This document shows, piece by piece, positions 47,832-56,554 of a DNA stretch of 64,000 nucleotides. Positions within the stretch are counted from its first letter, which is position 1; every line of letters starts with the position of its first letter. Below the pieces are notes generated by a model. It had not been told where the DNA came from. It was given only the letters and a program-made list of their open reading frames with translations, and searched no databases. Position numbers and translations under genes: made by a program. Source of the DNA: Thiocapsa rosea. Its GTDB lineage: Bacteria; Pseudomonadota; Gammaproteobacteria; Chromatiales; Chromatiaceae. Where the stretch lies: contig NZ_RBXL01000001.1 in assembly GCF_003634315.1 (NCBI RefSeq), positions 1,534,501 through 1,598,500 of the forward strand, written 5' to 3'.

Positions 47832-48260
47832 ATGCTGTTAGACCAAATCGTGGAATTCGTCGGAAGCCACTGGTACCTTTTCGTGGCGTTGTTCGTCATC
47901 TTGGGGTTGCTGACCCACAACATCATCGTGGGCGGCAAAGGGAGCGTCGAGCCTTTGGCGGCAACCGAGATGATCAACCACCAAGACGCGGTGGTCATCG
48001 ACGTTCGGCCGGCGGCCGATTTTGCAAAGGGCCACATCATCAACGCGATCAACGTCCCGATGAACGGATTCAAGAACCAGATCGCCACGCTGACAAAGCA
48101 CAAGGCCAAACCGATCATCATCAACTGCCGTTCCGGAGCTCAGTCGTCCATGGCTTGTAGCCAACTGCGAAAGGAAGGGTTCGAGCAGGTCTTCAACCTG
48201 CAGGGCGGCATCATGGCGTGGGAAGCCGCGAGCCTGCCGCTCACGCGCAAGAAACGCTGA
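47832..48260 (+). CDS. yibN: Membrane-anchored rhodanese-like protein YibN
   Basis: 142 residues. One N-terminal membrane helix (about residues 13-32, WYLFVALFVILGLLTHNIIV) anchors a single rhodanese domain. VVIDVRPAADFAKGHIINAINVPM and the catalytic loop INCRSGAQSS, with the active-site cysteine, are present, then FNLQGGIMAWEAA. It may transfer sulfur or act as a persulfide carrier at the inner membrane. Recent E. coli work links YibN to membrane protein insertion, so that role should be kept in mind. The order yibN-secB-gpsA is conserved from E. coli, here without grxC. Confidence 0.9.
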   Translation: MLLDQIVEFVGSHWYLFVALFVILGLLTHNIIVGGKGSVEPLAATEMINHQDAVVIDVRPAADFAKGHIINAINVPMNGFKNQIATLTKHKAKPIIINCRSGAQSSMACSQLRKEGFEQVFNLQGGIMAWEAASLPLTRKKR

Positions 48261-48354
48261 CGCGGTCACCCATCCCGGGGTCGGCCGCGCCGGCGCCCGA
48301 TCCTCCCCGTCTTTGATCCAACCGTCGATCAAGTCTTCGATAAGGAACCACCAC

Positions 48355-48855
48355 ATGGCCGAGAACGTACAAAGCAACGACCCCCGTACCCAATCGGAGC
48401 GACAGTTCTCCGTCCAACGGATCTACGTCAAAGACGCGTCATTCGAATCTCCCAATGCGCCGGACATCTTTCGCGGCGAGTGGAAGCCTACGCACGAGCT
48501 CAATGTCAGCACCAAGGTCAATCGGATCCAGGAGGACCTTTTCGAGGTCGTGCTCTCCGTGACCGTCTCGGCACAGCTCGGGGATAAGACGGCCTTTATC
48601 GTCGAGGTGCAGCAAGCCGGGATCTTCGGCATCGCCGGTTTTGCCGAGCAGGAGATGGGCGCGATGGTCGGTGCCTACTGTCCCAATCTGCTCTTTCCCT
48701 ACGCCCGCGAGGTCGTCTCCGATCTGGTGTCCAAGGGCAGCTTCCCGCAGCTCGTTCTGCAGCATGTCAATTTCGACGCCCTGTTTGCGCAACATCAGCA
48801 GGAGGCCATGCAGCGCGCGCAGGGCGACGCTGTCGAGCAGCCGAGCCAGCATTGA
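48355..48855 (+). CDS. secB: Protein export chaperone SecB
   Basis: 166 residues from the ATG at 48355, preceded by AAGGA (48342-48346). It has the typical SecB start QFSVQRIYVKDASFESPNAP, then WKPTHELNVSTK and the LLFPYAREVVSDLVSKGSFPQLVLQHVNFDALF block. The tetrameric cytoplasmic chaperone keeps preproteins unfolded and passes them to SecA. Its stop overlaps an in-frame TTG of gpsA, so translation may be coupled. Confidence 0.97.
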   Translation: MAENVQSNDPRTQSERQFSVQRIYVKDASFESPNAPDIFRGEWKPTHELNVSTKVNRIQEDLFEVVLSVTVSAQLGDKTAFIVEVQQAGIFGIAGFAEQEMGAMVGAYCPNLLFPYAREVVSDLVSKGSFPQLVLQHVNFDALFAQHQQEAMQRAQGDAVEQPSQH

Positions 48856-48863
48856 GCACGACC

Positions 48864-49892
48864 ATGCCGGGCGATTCCCTGCAGGCTGATGGCGCGAAGG
48901 CCGCCATCGCGGTTCTGGGTGCAGGATCTTGGGGAACAGCGCTCGCCATCCTGCTGTGTCGTAATGGACACCGCGTGCGGATGTGGGGTCACGAGATCGA
49001 GCAGATCGACGCCTTGCGTCGCGACGGCGAGAACCGCCTCTTCCTGCCCGGAGTCCCGCTTCCTGCAGATCTATCTGCGACCGCCTCCCTGGAGGAAGCG
49101 CTTGACGGGGCGAGCGACTGCTTGATCGTGGTTCCGAGTCACGCGTTTCGACGCGTTGCGGAACAGATCGCACGGCAACTGCCCGCTGCGATGGGCGTGG
49201 CTTGGGCAACCAAGGGCCTTGATCCGGCAAGCGGGGAGCTGCTCCACGCCGTGGCCCGGGAGAGTCTTGGCGCCCGCGCGCTCGCGGTGGTGTCCGGACC
49301 CAGCTTTGCTCAGGAGGTCGCGCACGGACTCCCGACCGCCGTGACGGTCGCCTCGGCCGATGCCGCGTTCGCCGAGCGTGTTGCACGGCTTTTGCATGGG
49401 GAGCGGTTTCGCGCCTATACGAGCTCGGATATGGTCGGTGTCGAGGTGTGTGGAGCCGCCAAGAACGTGCTCGCGATCGCCACCGGGATCGCCGACGGTC
49501 TCGGTTTCGGCGCCAATACCCGCGCCGCGCTCATTACGCGAGGGCTTGCCGAGCTGATTCGGGTCGGCACCGCCTTGGGCGGGCGCAAGGAGACCTTCAT
49601 GGGCCTCGCCGGCATCGGCGATCTGGTCCTGACCTGCACGGACAACCAATCACGGAACCGGCGGATGGGCCTTGCGCTTGCTGCCGGGGCGAGCTTGGCC
49701 GATGCACAGTCCAAGATCGGCCAAGAGGTCGAAGGTGTCGTGACCGCGCTTGCCATGCATCGGCTCGCATCGCGCTTGGGCATCGAGATGCCGATCAGCG
49801 AGCAGGTCTACCGGGTGCTCTACGAAGGCGTCTCGCCCGAGAGCGCAACGCGCGCCCTGCTCGATCGCGAGCCAAAGGCGGAGTTCGGCTAA
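48864..49892 (+). CDS. gpsA: Glycerol-3-phosphate dehydrogenase (NAD(P)+) GpsA
   Basis: Reduces dihydroxyacetone phosphate to sn-glycerol 3-phosphate for phospholipid synthesis. It is 342 residues from the ATG at 48864; a TTG at 48852 overlapping the secB stop is possible. The NAD motif is VLGAGSWGTALA. WATKGLD, VSGPSFAQEV, the catalytic Lys in VCGAAKNVLAIATG and GLAGIGDLVLTCT are all in place. The TAA stop (49890-49892) lies in the word CTAAACCGC, which also provides the stop of convergent trmL. Confidence 0.96.
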   Translation: MPGDSLQADGAKAAIAVLGAGSWGTALAILLCRNGHRVRMWGHEIEQIDALRRDGENRLFLPGVPLPADLSATASLEEALDGASDCLIVVPSHAFRRVAEQIARQLPAAMGVAWATKGLDPASGELLHAVARESLGARALAVVSGPSFAQEVAHGLPTAVTVASADAAFAERVARLLHGERFRAYTSSDMVGVEVCGAAKNVLAIATGIADGLGFGANTRAALITRGLAELIRVGTALGGRKETFMGLAGIGDLVLTCTDNQSRNRRMGLALAAGASLADAQSKIGQEVEGVVTALAMHRLASRLGIEMPISEQVYRVLYEGVSPESATRALLDREPKAEFG

Positions 49893-49897
49893 ACCGC
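49889..49897. repeat. Minimal mini-element end (CTAAACCGC) shared by two stop codons, locus M
   Basis: CTAAACCGC equals the outer part of the family terminus. On the plus strand it gives TAA for gpsA; on the minus strand, TAG for trmL. The rest of the element is absent, so this could be chance. The same word makes both stops at the plsC/gyrB junction. Confidence 0.4.
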
Positions 49898-50353
49898 TCC
49901 TTCAAACCCTGTTTGGCGCCATGCCTCGAACGCGACGACCGCAACGGCGTTGGAGAGATTGAGACTGCGATTGCCCGGACGCATCGGGATATAAAGGCAT
50001 CGATCCCTCGGAAGGGTGTCGAGCAAGGCTTGCGGCAGACCTCGTGTCTCCGGGCCGAATACAAATGCGTCTCCGGTGTCGTAGTGCGGACTCGTATAGG
50101 CGGTCGAGCCTCGGGTCGAGAGTGCGAAAAGCCGCTGCGGGCGGATCGCCGCAAGGCAGGTTTCCAGCGTGCGATACACCTGGACCTCTGCCCATTCCCG
50201 ATAATCGAGCCCGGCACGCCGGAGCAGTCGATCCTCCAGAGCGAAACCGAGCGGCTCGATCAGGTTGAGTCGCAGACCGGCGTTGGCACAGAGCCGCATG
50301 ACATTGCCGGTATTGGGCGGAATCTCGGGCTCGTAGAGGATGACATCAAACAT
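49889..50353 (-). CDS. trmL: tRNA (cytidine/uridine-34 2'-O)-methyltransferase TrmL
   Basis: 154-residue SPOUT methyltransferase that methylates the wobble base of tRNA-Leu. Its three motifs are clear: EPEIPPNTGNVMRLCAN near the N terminus, FVFGPETRGLP in the middle, and the knot MRPGNRSLNLSNAVAVVAFEAWRQ at the C terminus. It converges on gpsA with a 4-base overlap at the stops. In E. coli trmL (yibK) also lies in the secB-gpsA neighbourhood. Confidence 0.94.
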   Translation of the reverse strand: MFDVILYEPEIPPNTGNVMRLCANAGLRLNLIEPLGFALEDRLLRRAGLDYREWAEVQVYRTLETCLAAIRPQRLFALSTRGSTAYTSPHYDTGDAFVFGPETRGLPQALLDTLPRDRCLYIPMRPGNRSLNLSNAVAVVAFEAWRQTGFEGAV

Positions 50354-50526
50354 CGCGGATCCAGTGTGCAGGGCGTGGGCGGGAAGGCCGGTCGCGGCCG
50401 GGGTCGATCGACACGCGAACAGGTTCGGCGGTTGACCGAGGCGTCTCGCTGCATGCTATATTAAGGTTTGTGAAAGTTCTAACATCGCCGCTCCAAGGCG
50501 GCCAAAAACCCTATGAGGACACCGAC

Positions 50527-50751
50527 ATGAGCGATATCGCCGCGCTGAAGAAGGAAAAGCAGGAGTTGATCGAAAAGATGCTCGGGATGCAAAAGCAGTT
50601 CATCGACTACGAGCATGAGCACGGGGTTTCAGGCAAGGATTACTGGGCGGCGACGGACGGCTTGCTGGTCAACTATCGGCAGGAATACCAAGATATGGCC
50701 AATCGCGTCGTCGACATTGCTCATGAGATCGTCGGCTCTGCGCGCAACTGA
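50527..50751 (+). CDS. Small charged helical protein, unknown
   Basis: 74 residues from the ATG at 50527, with AGGA 10 bases upstream; the frame extends to 50470 without similarity. I do not recognise a family. The sequence is almost all predicted helix (LKKEKQELIEKMLGMQKQF, then YRQEYQDMANRVVDIAHEIV), with no cysteine, signal or membrane segment. Codon usage fits the genome. A 9-bp GC stem (50791-50811) follows. It stands between convergent trmL and an oppositely oriented small gene. Confidence 0.6.
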   Translation: MSDIAALKKEKQELIEKMLGMQKQFIDYEHEHGVSGKDYWAATDGLLVNYRQEYQDMANRVVDIAHEIVGSARN

Positions 50752-50785
50752 TCCGACCCGATCCGCTCGGCACGGCTGGAGGCTG

Positions 50786-50816
50786 GAGATCGCGTCCGAA
50801 CCTCGGACGCGGCTCA
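50786..50816. repeat. Miniature deletion derivative of the element (locus N), possible terminator
   Basis: The right end GACGCGGCTCA (50806-50816) is identical to that of copy G. It pairs with CGCGTCCGA (50791-50799) across three bases. The interior of the element is missing. As a 9-bp GC stem between two convergent small genes, it may terminate both. Confidence 0.5.
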
Positions 50817-50844
50817 CAACGAAAGGGCCTACGCAAGACGCAGT

Positions 50845-51228
50845 TCAGCGTAAATGCTCGATGTATTTGGGTGTTTCGCGCATGTCCAGTCTGATCGCCG
50901 TTCCCTGAGCGACGAACGGATCCTCAACCCCCTCGAAACTCAGCACACAGCGCGCATGCCCTCGACTCTCGAGCGGGATCGGGATCATATCGCGATACGT
51001 GAAGATGTTCTCCTCGATGTCCCCTCCCCGACAGACGAGCGGCCCACTCGGAATCGTCGAGGTTTCCTCCACCCCTTCGATCACTAAGTTCCCTGCCTGC
51101 TGCCAACGCGTCCGCTCGGTCGAACCCGTCATCGTCTTCACGAGATAAGCCCGTGAGAAATGCAGGCTCAGGCATCCGTCCTTCAAATCAATCGACGAAA
51201 TCTCCGAGCCTTTCAGCTCGATACTCAT
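50845..51228 (-). CDS. Hypothetical protein, 127 residues
   Basis: Starts at the ATG at 51228; a TTG three codons upstream is possible. I do not recognise the family. The sequence alternates strand-like segments (SIELKGSEISSIDLKDGCLSLHFSRAYLVKTM, GNLVIEGVEE, CVLSFEGVEDPFVAQGTAIRLDM) and looks like a small all-beta cytoplasmic domain. Two cysteines and no signal peptide are seen. It is on the same strand as ntrC upstream in the transcript but separated by truncated repeat J, so it is probably a separate unit. Confidence 0.6.
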   Translation of the reverse strand: MSIELKGSEISSIDLKDGCLSLHFSRAYLVKTMTGSTERTRWQQAGNLVIEGVEETSTIPSGPLVCRGGDIEENIFTYRDMIPIPLESRGHARCVLSFEGVEDPFVAQGTAIRLDMRETPKYIEHLR

Positions 51229-51254
51229 ACTGTCCAAGTCATTCTCCGGATCTT

Positions 51255-51306
51255 TAAACCGCGCTTAGCGCGGTATGCGTCGTGTGTTGGATTGGATTGG
51301 CTGCGC
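51255..51306. repeat. Truncated mini-element, copy J
   Basis: The left end TAAACCGCGC (51255-51264) is followed by GCGCGGTATGCG and GGATTGGATTGGC. This parallels copy I (GTGCGGTACGCG, then CGGATTGGCC). The element stops at the ntrC stop codon (51307-51309), so the right half is missing. A short stem, CCGCGC/GCGCGG, lies at its left end. Confidence 0.6.
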
Positions 51307-52767
51307 CTAAGTGATTTGGGGGCTCCGAGCTGAATCCTCATCCGCCGAGGGCTCTTCCGGGTCGATCTCGATGTCGAGCTGCAGCTCCTTGATCTTGCGT
51401 GTCAGGGTGTTGCGTCCCCAGCCGAGGAGTCGCGCAGCCTCTTGCCGACGCCCGCCGGTATGCTCCAAGGCGGTCTGGATGAGGATTTGCTCGAACACCG
51501 GCATGGCCGTGTCCAGCAAGGCACCCTGGCCCTGTTTGAGGCTCTGACGGACCCAGCGGCGAAACACCGTCTCCCAGGGCTCATCGCGAGCCGGCTCGGA
51601 AAACGAGGCGTTGAGCTCGGGCGGCAGATCCTCGGCGTGAATCTCTTTGCCAGAGGCCATGACGGTCACCCAGCGAGCGGTGTTCTCAAGCTGGCGAACA
51701 TTGCCGGGCCAGTCAAGCCGCTTCAGGTGATCGATCGCACTCGGCGCGAGCACCTTCGGCTCGCACGTCAGCTCCAGGGCCGCCTGGGCGAGAAAGTGCC
51801 GCATCAACACCGGAACGTCTTCGCGCCGATTGCGCAGCGCGGGGAGATGAATCCGGATGACGTTGAGACGATGGAACAAGTCTTCGCGAAAACGGCCTTG
51901 CCGAACCAATTCCTCAAGGTTTTGGTGCGTCGCGGCGATGATCCGCACGTCGACCCGCGTCGGGGCAACGCCGCCGACGCGGTAGAACTCGCCGTCGGCG
52001 AGCACCCGCAGGAGTCGGGTTTGAAGCTCGGCAGGCATATCGCCGATCTCGTCGAGGAACAAGGTTCCCCCGTCGGCCTGCTCGAACCGCCCTTCGCGCC
52101 GACTTTGGGCACCCGTAAAGGAGCCGCGCTCGTGACCGAACAGCTCCGATTCCAGAAGATCCCTTGGGATTGCGGCCATGTTCAAGGCGATGAAGGGTCG
52201 ATCGCTGCGCGGACTGTGGCGGTGCAGTGCGCGTGCCACCAACTCTTTCCCGGTTCCGGATTCGCCGTTGATCAGAACCGTGATGTTGGAGCGCGCAAGT
52301 CGGCCGATCGCCCGAAAGACCTCCTGCATGGCAGGTGCCTCGCCGATGATATCCGGCGCCTTGGTCATCACGATCTCTTCGGAGCGCTCCTCGCGACCGC
52401 GCCGGCACGCACGGTTGACCTGTCCGACGGCCTCGTCGAGATCGAAGGGCTTGGGCAGGTACTCGAAGGCACCGCCATGAAAGGCCGACACCGCGCTGTC
52501 GAGGTCGGAATGTGCGGTCATGATGATCACGGGCAACCCGGGATAGCGGGCCGAGACCTGCCGTAAAAGATCCAACCCGTCGATTCCGGGCATACGGATA
52601 TCGGTCAGGATGACATCCGGCTGCTCGCGCTGGAGCGCTTCCATGACACCGACCCCGTTGGAGAAACACGTCACGTGCATCTCAGCCTTGCGCAGTGCGC
52701 GCTCGAGCACCCATCGGATGGACCTGTCGTCGTCGATGACCCAGACCTTGGGCTCGCGATTATTCAT
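51307..52767 (-). CDS. glnG: Nitrogen regulation response regulator NtrC
   Basis: 486-residue sigma-54 activator. The receiver domain has Asp56 ([12 protein letters not shown]). The AAA+ domain has Walker A GESGTGKE (residues 168-175), the sigma-54 contact loop at 215-220 and [14 protein letters not shown] Fis-type helix-turn-helix closes the protein ([29 protein letters not shown]). The contact loop reads GSFTGA rather than GAFTGA, an uncommon substitution. The start overlaps the ntrB stop by 8 bases. When phosphorylated by NtrB under nitrogen limitation it should activate glnA and related genes. Confidence 0.95.
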   Translation of the reverse strand: MNNREPKVWVIDDDRSIRWVLERALRKAEMHVTCFSNGVGVMEALQREQPDVILTDIRMPGIDGLDLLRQVSARYPGLPVIIMTAHSDLDSAVSAFHGGAFEYLPKPFDLDEAVGQVNRACRRGREERSEEIVMTKAPDIIGEAPAMQEVFRAIGRLARSNITVLINGESGTGKELVARALHRHSPRSDRPFIALNMAAIPRDLLESELFGHERGSFTGAQSRREGRFEQADGGTLFLDEIGDMPAELQTRLLRVLADGEFYRVGGVAPTRVDVRIIAATHQNLEELVRQGRFREDLFHRLNVIRIHLPALRNRREDVPVLMRHFLAQAALELTCEPKVLAPSAIDHLKRLDWPGNVRQLENTARWVTVMASGKEIHAEDLPPELNASFSEPARDEPWETVFRRWVRQSLKQGQGALLDTAMPVFEQILIQTALEHTGGRRQEAARLLGWGRNTLTRKIKELQLDIEIDPEEPSADEDSARSPQIT

Positions 52768-53842
52768 AGTCCGTCTCCAACGGCAGATAGACGCAAAACG
52801 TGGTCTCGCCCGGCCGGCTCTCGCATTCGATGAGACCTCCATGTTGACTGATCAGCTCTTGGGCGATGGGTAGGCCCAGCCCGGTACCGCCTTGGTGGCC
52901 CGACACCATCGGAAAGAAGATTCGATCCTCGATCTCCAGCGGGATTCCGGGTCCGTTATCACGAATCTGCGCCTGCAGCACAAGGCGATGACGACGGTTT
53001 CCGATCGTGAATTGACGCAAAACGCGGGTGCGCAGCTCGATCCGACCCGTCATTCCGGCCGCGGCGGCGGCGTTGCGAGCTAGGTTCAGGAAGGCCTGAA
53101 TCAAGCGGTCCTGATCGGCCATGAAATCCGGGATACTCGGGTCATAGTCGCGCTGCACGCGCGGACCGGTCGGTGATTCCGCGAGGATGAGTCCACGGAC
53201 ATGCTCGAGGACATTGTGGATATTGACCAAGGCTCGGCGCGGCAAGCGACTGGGGCCGACCATCCGGTTCACCAGATCCTGGAGTCGGTCGGCCTCGTCG
53301 ATGATGATTCGCGTGTATTCACGCAACCCGGGATCTGGAAGCTCCTGCTCGAGCAACTGCGCGGCGCCGCGCAATCCGCCGAGCGGGTTCTTGATCTCGT
53401 GCGCTAAACCGCGGATGAGGGCTTGGGTGGCCTGGTGCTGAGACAGCAGATGCTCCTCACGGGTGATCCGGAGTTGACGGTCGACCTGAGCGAGCTCGAC
53501 GAGCACTTGATCGTGTGCATCAAAATGGTGCAGCGGTAGGACGGTGCAGTTCACCGTCTTGGTGCGCCCGTCGCCGGCAACGACATTGATCTCGCGCTCC
53601 GTAAAGGGGTGACGCGACTCCAAAGCGGCCTTCAAACGCGCTTCAACCTGGTGGTCGGGGCAGGGAAGCAGGTTGAGTGCATGGTGTCCGATCATGTGTC
53701 GAGCACTGATCTCGAAGAGCATCTCGGCCGCGGGATTGATATACAGAAGACGTAAGTCCTTATCGAACAGGAGGACGGCCGTGTTCAGGTGATCGAGGAT
53801 CGTCCGCTCTAGGGCCGGCTTCGGGGCTGGCTGAATACTCAT
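52760..53842 (-). CDS. glnL: Nitrogen regulation sensor kinase NtrB
   Basis: 360-residue soluble histidine kinase. A PAS domain covers about residues 12-120 (LLYINPAAEMLFEISARHMIG). The H box is LIRGLAHEIKNPLGG with His148. N, G1 and G2 boxes follow (FLNLARNAAAAAG, RDNGPGIP, GTGLGLPIAQELI). With GlnB it phosphorylates or dephosphorylates NtrC according to nitrogen state. No membrane segment is present, as usual. The TAG-proximal region overlaps ntrC by 8 bases. Confidence 0.95.
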   Translation of the reverse strand: MSIQPAPKPALERTILDHLNTAVLLFDKDLRLLYINPAAEMLFEISARHMIGHHALNLLPCPDHQVEARLKAALESRHPFTEREINVVAGDGRTKTVNCTVLPLHHFDAHDQVLVELAQVDRQLRITREEHLLSQHQATQALIRGLAHEIKNPLGGLRGAAQLLEQELPDPGLREYTRIIIDEADRLQDLVNRMVGPSRLPRRALVNIHNVLEHVRGLILAESPTGPRVQRDYDPSIPDFMADQDRLIQAFLNLARNAAAAAGMTGRIELRTRVLRQFTIGNRRHRLVLQAQIRDNGPGIPLEIEDRIFFPMVSGHQGGTGLGLPIAQELISQHGGLIECESRPGETTFCVYLPLETDYE

Positions 53843-54057
53843 GATCTCTCATCCGAACGGCTGACAAGGTCGCGCGTGACCGAGGGCGCACGCGAAGACG
53901 GAGGGTGTAACGTCGACGGTCGGGCTGCGGGAGGCTTACGCAGACAAACGGCGCGACACGCGGACTCTGGCGTCCATTTCGACACCGACGACATGCGAAA
54001 AGCATACCATCGCAGATCGGCTCGGTCGTTCGGGAAAGTCAGTGCAATCAGGCAGGC

Positions 54058-54576
54058 TTAGGGCAATACCCCGGGGGGAATGGATTGGCGCAGCTCAAGC
54101 TCAAGCGACGGAGTCGTCGCGACCACCATTCCGAGCGCATCCTGCACGCGCGCTTGGATACGGTGTGCCTCGAAACCGACGCCCTTTATTTGAAACCGCG
54201 TCGATCCCGCCTCGACGGGGACCGCGCGATCATCGAGCATGAGATCGAGGCGATGGCCTTCGAGCAACGGCGGCTCCAGCTCAAGTTGGATCTCGAGTGT
54301 ATCGGTCTGCTGCAGCAGGACAGCACCGGCGGCCGGTGTCAGGATGTCGAAGGCCGCGTAGGGTCCGAGAAGCGGCACATCATCCGACGGCGTCGCGCCA
54401 TCGGGGGTGGAGTCGCCGACCGAACCCGTATCGGGAACAATGCGCTGCGCCGCCGCATCCGGAGGCCGTCGATCCGAGAAGTGGGTGCGTCCGTCGGCGT
54501 CGACCCAGCGAAAGATCTCGGCGCTCCAAGCCAAGGGCGTTAAGAGAGCGAGGACGGCGAACGCGTGTCTGATCAT
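54058..54576 (-). CDS. DUF4124 domain exported protein
   Basis: 172 residues. A signal peptide (HAFAVLALLTPLAWSAE) leads into the DUF4124 motif EIFRWVDADGRTHFSDRRP. The rest is a linker and an Ig-like beta domain (about residues 75-165; LQQTDTLEIQLELEPPLLEGHRLDLMLDDRAV). Relatives lie next to glnA-ntrBC in many gammaproteobacteria, and their function is unknown. It is probably periplasmic. It lies between glnA and ntrB on the same strand, 215 bp before ntrB, and behind the glnA terminator. Confidence 0.88.
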   Translation of the reverse strand: MIRHAFAVLALLTPLAWSAEIFRWVDADGRTHFSDRRPPDAAAQRIVPDTGSVGDSTPDGATPSDDVPLLGPYAAFDILTPAAGAVLLQQTDTLEIQLELEPPLLEGHRLDLMLDDRAVPVEAGSTRFQIKGVGFEAHRIQARVQDALGMVVATTPSLELELRQSIPPGVLP

Positions 54577-54618
54577 GGTCGAAGAATAGTCGACCGGGAT
54601 TTAGGGCTCAACCGAAAA

Positions 54619-54648
54619 CGACAGAGGCCCCTGGAGGGGCCTCTGTCG
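54619..54648 (-). terminator. Intrinsic terminator of glnA
   Basis: A perfect 13-bp stem (54619-54631 with 54636-54648) and a four-base loop lie 24 bp after the glnA stop. On the minus strand TTTTC follows. It separates glnA from the DUF4124-ntrB-ntrC genes. Confidence 0.88.
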
Positions 54649-54671
54649 GTATGCTCGAGAGCAGCCCTGTT

Positions 54672-56075
54672 CTAGAGGCTGTAGTACATGTCGAACTCGA
54701 CCGGGTGAGTGGTCATCCGGATGCGGGTGACCTCGCCCATCTTCAGAGCGATATAGGCGTCGATCAGATCATCGGTGAAGACGCCACCGGCGGTGAGGTA
54801 TTCCCTGTCTTTGTCCAGATGCTCCAAGGCCATATCCAGCGAGTGACAGACCGTCGGGATGGCCTTCGCCTCTTCGCGCGGCAGATCGTAGAGATCCTTA
54901 TCCATGGCATCGCCGGGATGGATCTTGTTCTGGATGCCGTCCAGGCCGGCCATCATCATCGCGGCGAACGCCAGATAGGGGTTACAGGTCGAATCCGGGA
55001 AACGGACCTCGATCCGACGACCCTTGGGACTGGCGACATAGGGAATGCGTACGGAGGCGGAGCGGTTGCGCGCCGAATAGGCGAGCATCACAGGGGCCTC
55101 GAAGCCCGGCACCAATCGTTTGTACGAGTTGGTGGAGGGGTTGGTCAAGGCGTTGAGAGAGCGGGCGTGCTTGATGATACCGCCGATGTAGTAGAGGGCC
55201 GTGTCGGACAAGCCTGCGTACTTGTCGCCGGCAAAGATATTCTGGCCGTCCTTGCTCAGCGACTGGTGCACATGCATGCCGCTGCCGTTGTCGCCGACCA
55301 AGGGCTTAGGCATGAAGGTCGCGGTCTTGCCGTAGGCATGTGCGACGTTCTGGACGACGTACTTGGTGATTTGATTCTTGTCTGCGCGGGATACGAGGGT
55401 ATCGAACTGGGTGCCGATCTCGCATTGGCCCGCGGTTGCGACTTCGTGGTGATGGACCTCGACCGGCACACCCATTTCTTCGAGCGCAAGACACATGGCT
55501 GCGCGGATATCATTGAGCGAATCAACCGGCGGGACCGGGAAGTAACCGCCTTTCGTGCTCGGGCGATGCCCCATGTTGCCGTCGGCGAAGACGCGCTCGG
55601 AGTTCCAGCCGGCCTCCTCGGAATCGATCTTGTAGAAGGCGCCGCTCATCTCCGCGCCCCAGCGCACATCGTCGAGGATGAAAAACTCGGGCTCTGGGCC
55701 GAAGTAGGCCGTGTCGGCGATGCCGGTGGACTTCAGATAGGCTTCCGCGCGCTTGGCCAGGGAGCGCGGGTCGCGCTCGTACCCGGTCATGGTGTCGGGT
55801 TCCAGGATGTCGCAGCGGATAATCAGGGTGTTCTCGTCCGTGAAGGGGTCCAACACGGCGGTGGAGGGCTCGGGCATCAGGACCATGTCCGACGCCTCGA
55901 TGCCCTTCCAGCCCGCGATCGACGAGCCGTCGAACATCTTGCCGTCCTTGAAGAGGTCTTCGTCGACCACCCGCACTGGCATGGAGACGTGCTGCTCCTT
56001 GCCGCGTGTGTCGGTGAAGCGAAGGTCGACGAACTTCACGTCGTTGTCCTTGATCATTTTGATCACGTCTGTCAT
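54672..56075 (-). CDS. glnA: Glutamine synthetase type I GlnA
   Basis: 467 residues from the ATG at 56075, preceded by GGAG; extra upstream frame is not conserved. It makes glutamine from glutamate, ammonium and ATP. Motifs are [55 protein letters not shown] and the ATP-site [19 protein letters not shown]. The adenylylation Tyr is in DLYDLPREE, so it is of the regulated GSI-beta class. Its product feeds GltBD encoded upstream in this window. NtrBC lie on the far side of the terminator and probably control it. Confidence 0.97.
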   Translation of the reverse strand: MTDVIKMIKDNDVKFVDLRFTDTRGKEQHVSMPVRVVDEDLFKDGKMFDGSSIAGWKGIEASDMVLMPEPSTAVLDPFTDENTLIIRCDILEPDTMTGYERDPRSLAKRAEAYLKSTGIADTAYFGPEPEFFILDDVRWGAEMSGAFYKIDSEEAGWNSERVFADGNMGHRPSTKGGYFPVPPVDSLNDIRAAMCLALEEMGVPVEVHHHEVATAGQCEIGTQFDTLVSRADKNQITKYVVQNVAHAYGKTATFMPKPLVGDNGSGMHVHQSLSKDGQNIFAGDKYAGLSDTALYYIGGIIKHARSLNALTNPSTNSYKRLVPGFEAPVMLAYSARNRSASVRIPYVASPKGRRIEVRFPDSTCNPYLAFAAMMMAGLDGIQNKIHPGDAMDKDLYDLPREEAKAIPTVCHSLDMALEHLDKDREYLTAGGVFTDDLIDAYIALKMGEVTRIRMTTHPVEFDMYYSL

Positions 56076-56528
56076 TTGGGATTTCTCCGCTGCTGTGGGT
56101 TCGGGGGATACATGGCCGGACGGCGGCATGATAGGTCTGTCGCCTTCGGGCGCACCGAGGCCGCTCGGAGCCTAGCAGGTCGCCCTTCGGGCTGCACGAC
56201 TCGCGATGGGTCGGCGGGTCGCGGTGATTCGGTGTGTATGGGTGTTCTCCGGGTCGGGTCTAGAGACCGGAGACGACCGGCGCTGTCGATCACCTCCGGG
56301 CCGTCTAGCATCTACCGAGCCAAAACATCTTGCGGTGCCTCCCCCTGGCTGGATCCGTACGCCTCTATTGGTCCGATGCACCATCAAAGCATTGTTTAAA
56401 CAAGGTTATCTTTGGAGCAGCACGCGTCTCGGATTGATCGCGGCCGCCCGAGACCAACCGACGAGGAGCTGGCGGCAAGGCGATACGTCGCCGGCTCCGG
56501 CATGGATGCACCTCAATGAGGCTCGGCG
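56076..56528. other. glnA upstream regulatory region
   Basis: No gene is supported in this 450-bp stretch. On the plus strand it contains TGCACCA (56378-56384), an NtrC half-site word, followed by the perfect palindrome TTGTTTAAACAA (56392-56403). An inverted repeat (TCTCCGG with CCGGAGA around 56246-56273) lies closer to glnA. A weak GGCAC-like -24 word on the minus strand lacks a good -12 partner. A sigma-54 promoter is expected for glnA but could not be fixed by eye. Confidence 0.35.
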
Positions 56529-56553
56529 AAAAAAAACGCACCGTTATTGTGCG
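56529..56553 (-). terminator. Intrinsic terminator of the CDF gene
   Basis: CGCAC (56537-56541) and GTGCG (56549-56553) form a short stem around a seven-base loop. On the minus strand it is followed by eight T residues (56536-56529). It comes directly after repeat copy H, about 86 bp beyond the CDF stop. Confidence 0.75.
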
Positions 56554-56554
56554 C

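Noticed and set aside
53404-53412. CTAAACCGC inside ntrB, resembling the repeat terminus
   Set aside because: It encodes part of the conserved H-box segment (RGLAH) in frame, so it is explained by the protein; there is no partner end.
54651-56399. 582-residue open frame antisense to glnA, plus other long antisense frames (13021-14856, 16994-18991, 22730-24493, 3669-4802)
   Set aside because: High GC content leaves the complementary frames of real genes open. These have no family resemblance, no ribosome sites and lie wholly opposite well-identified genes.
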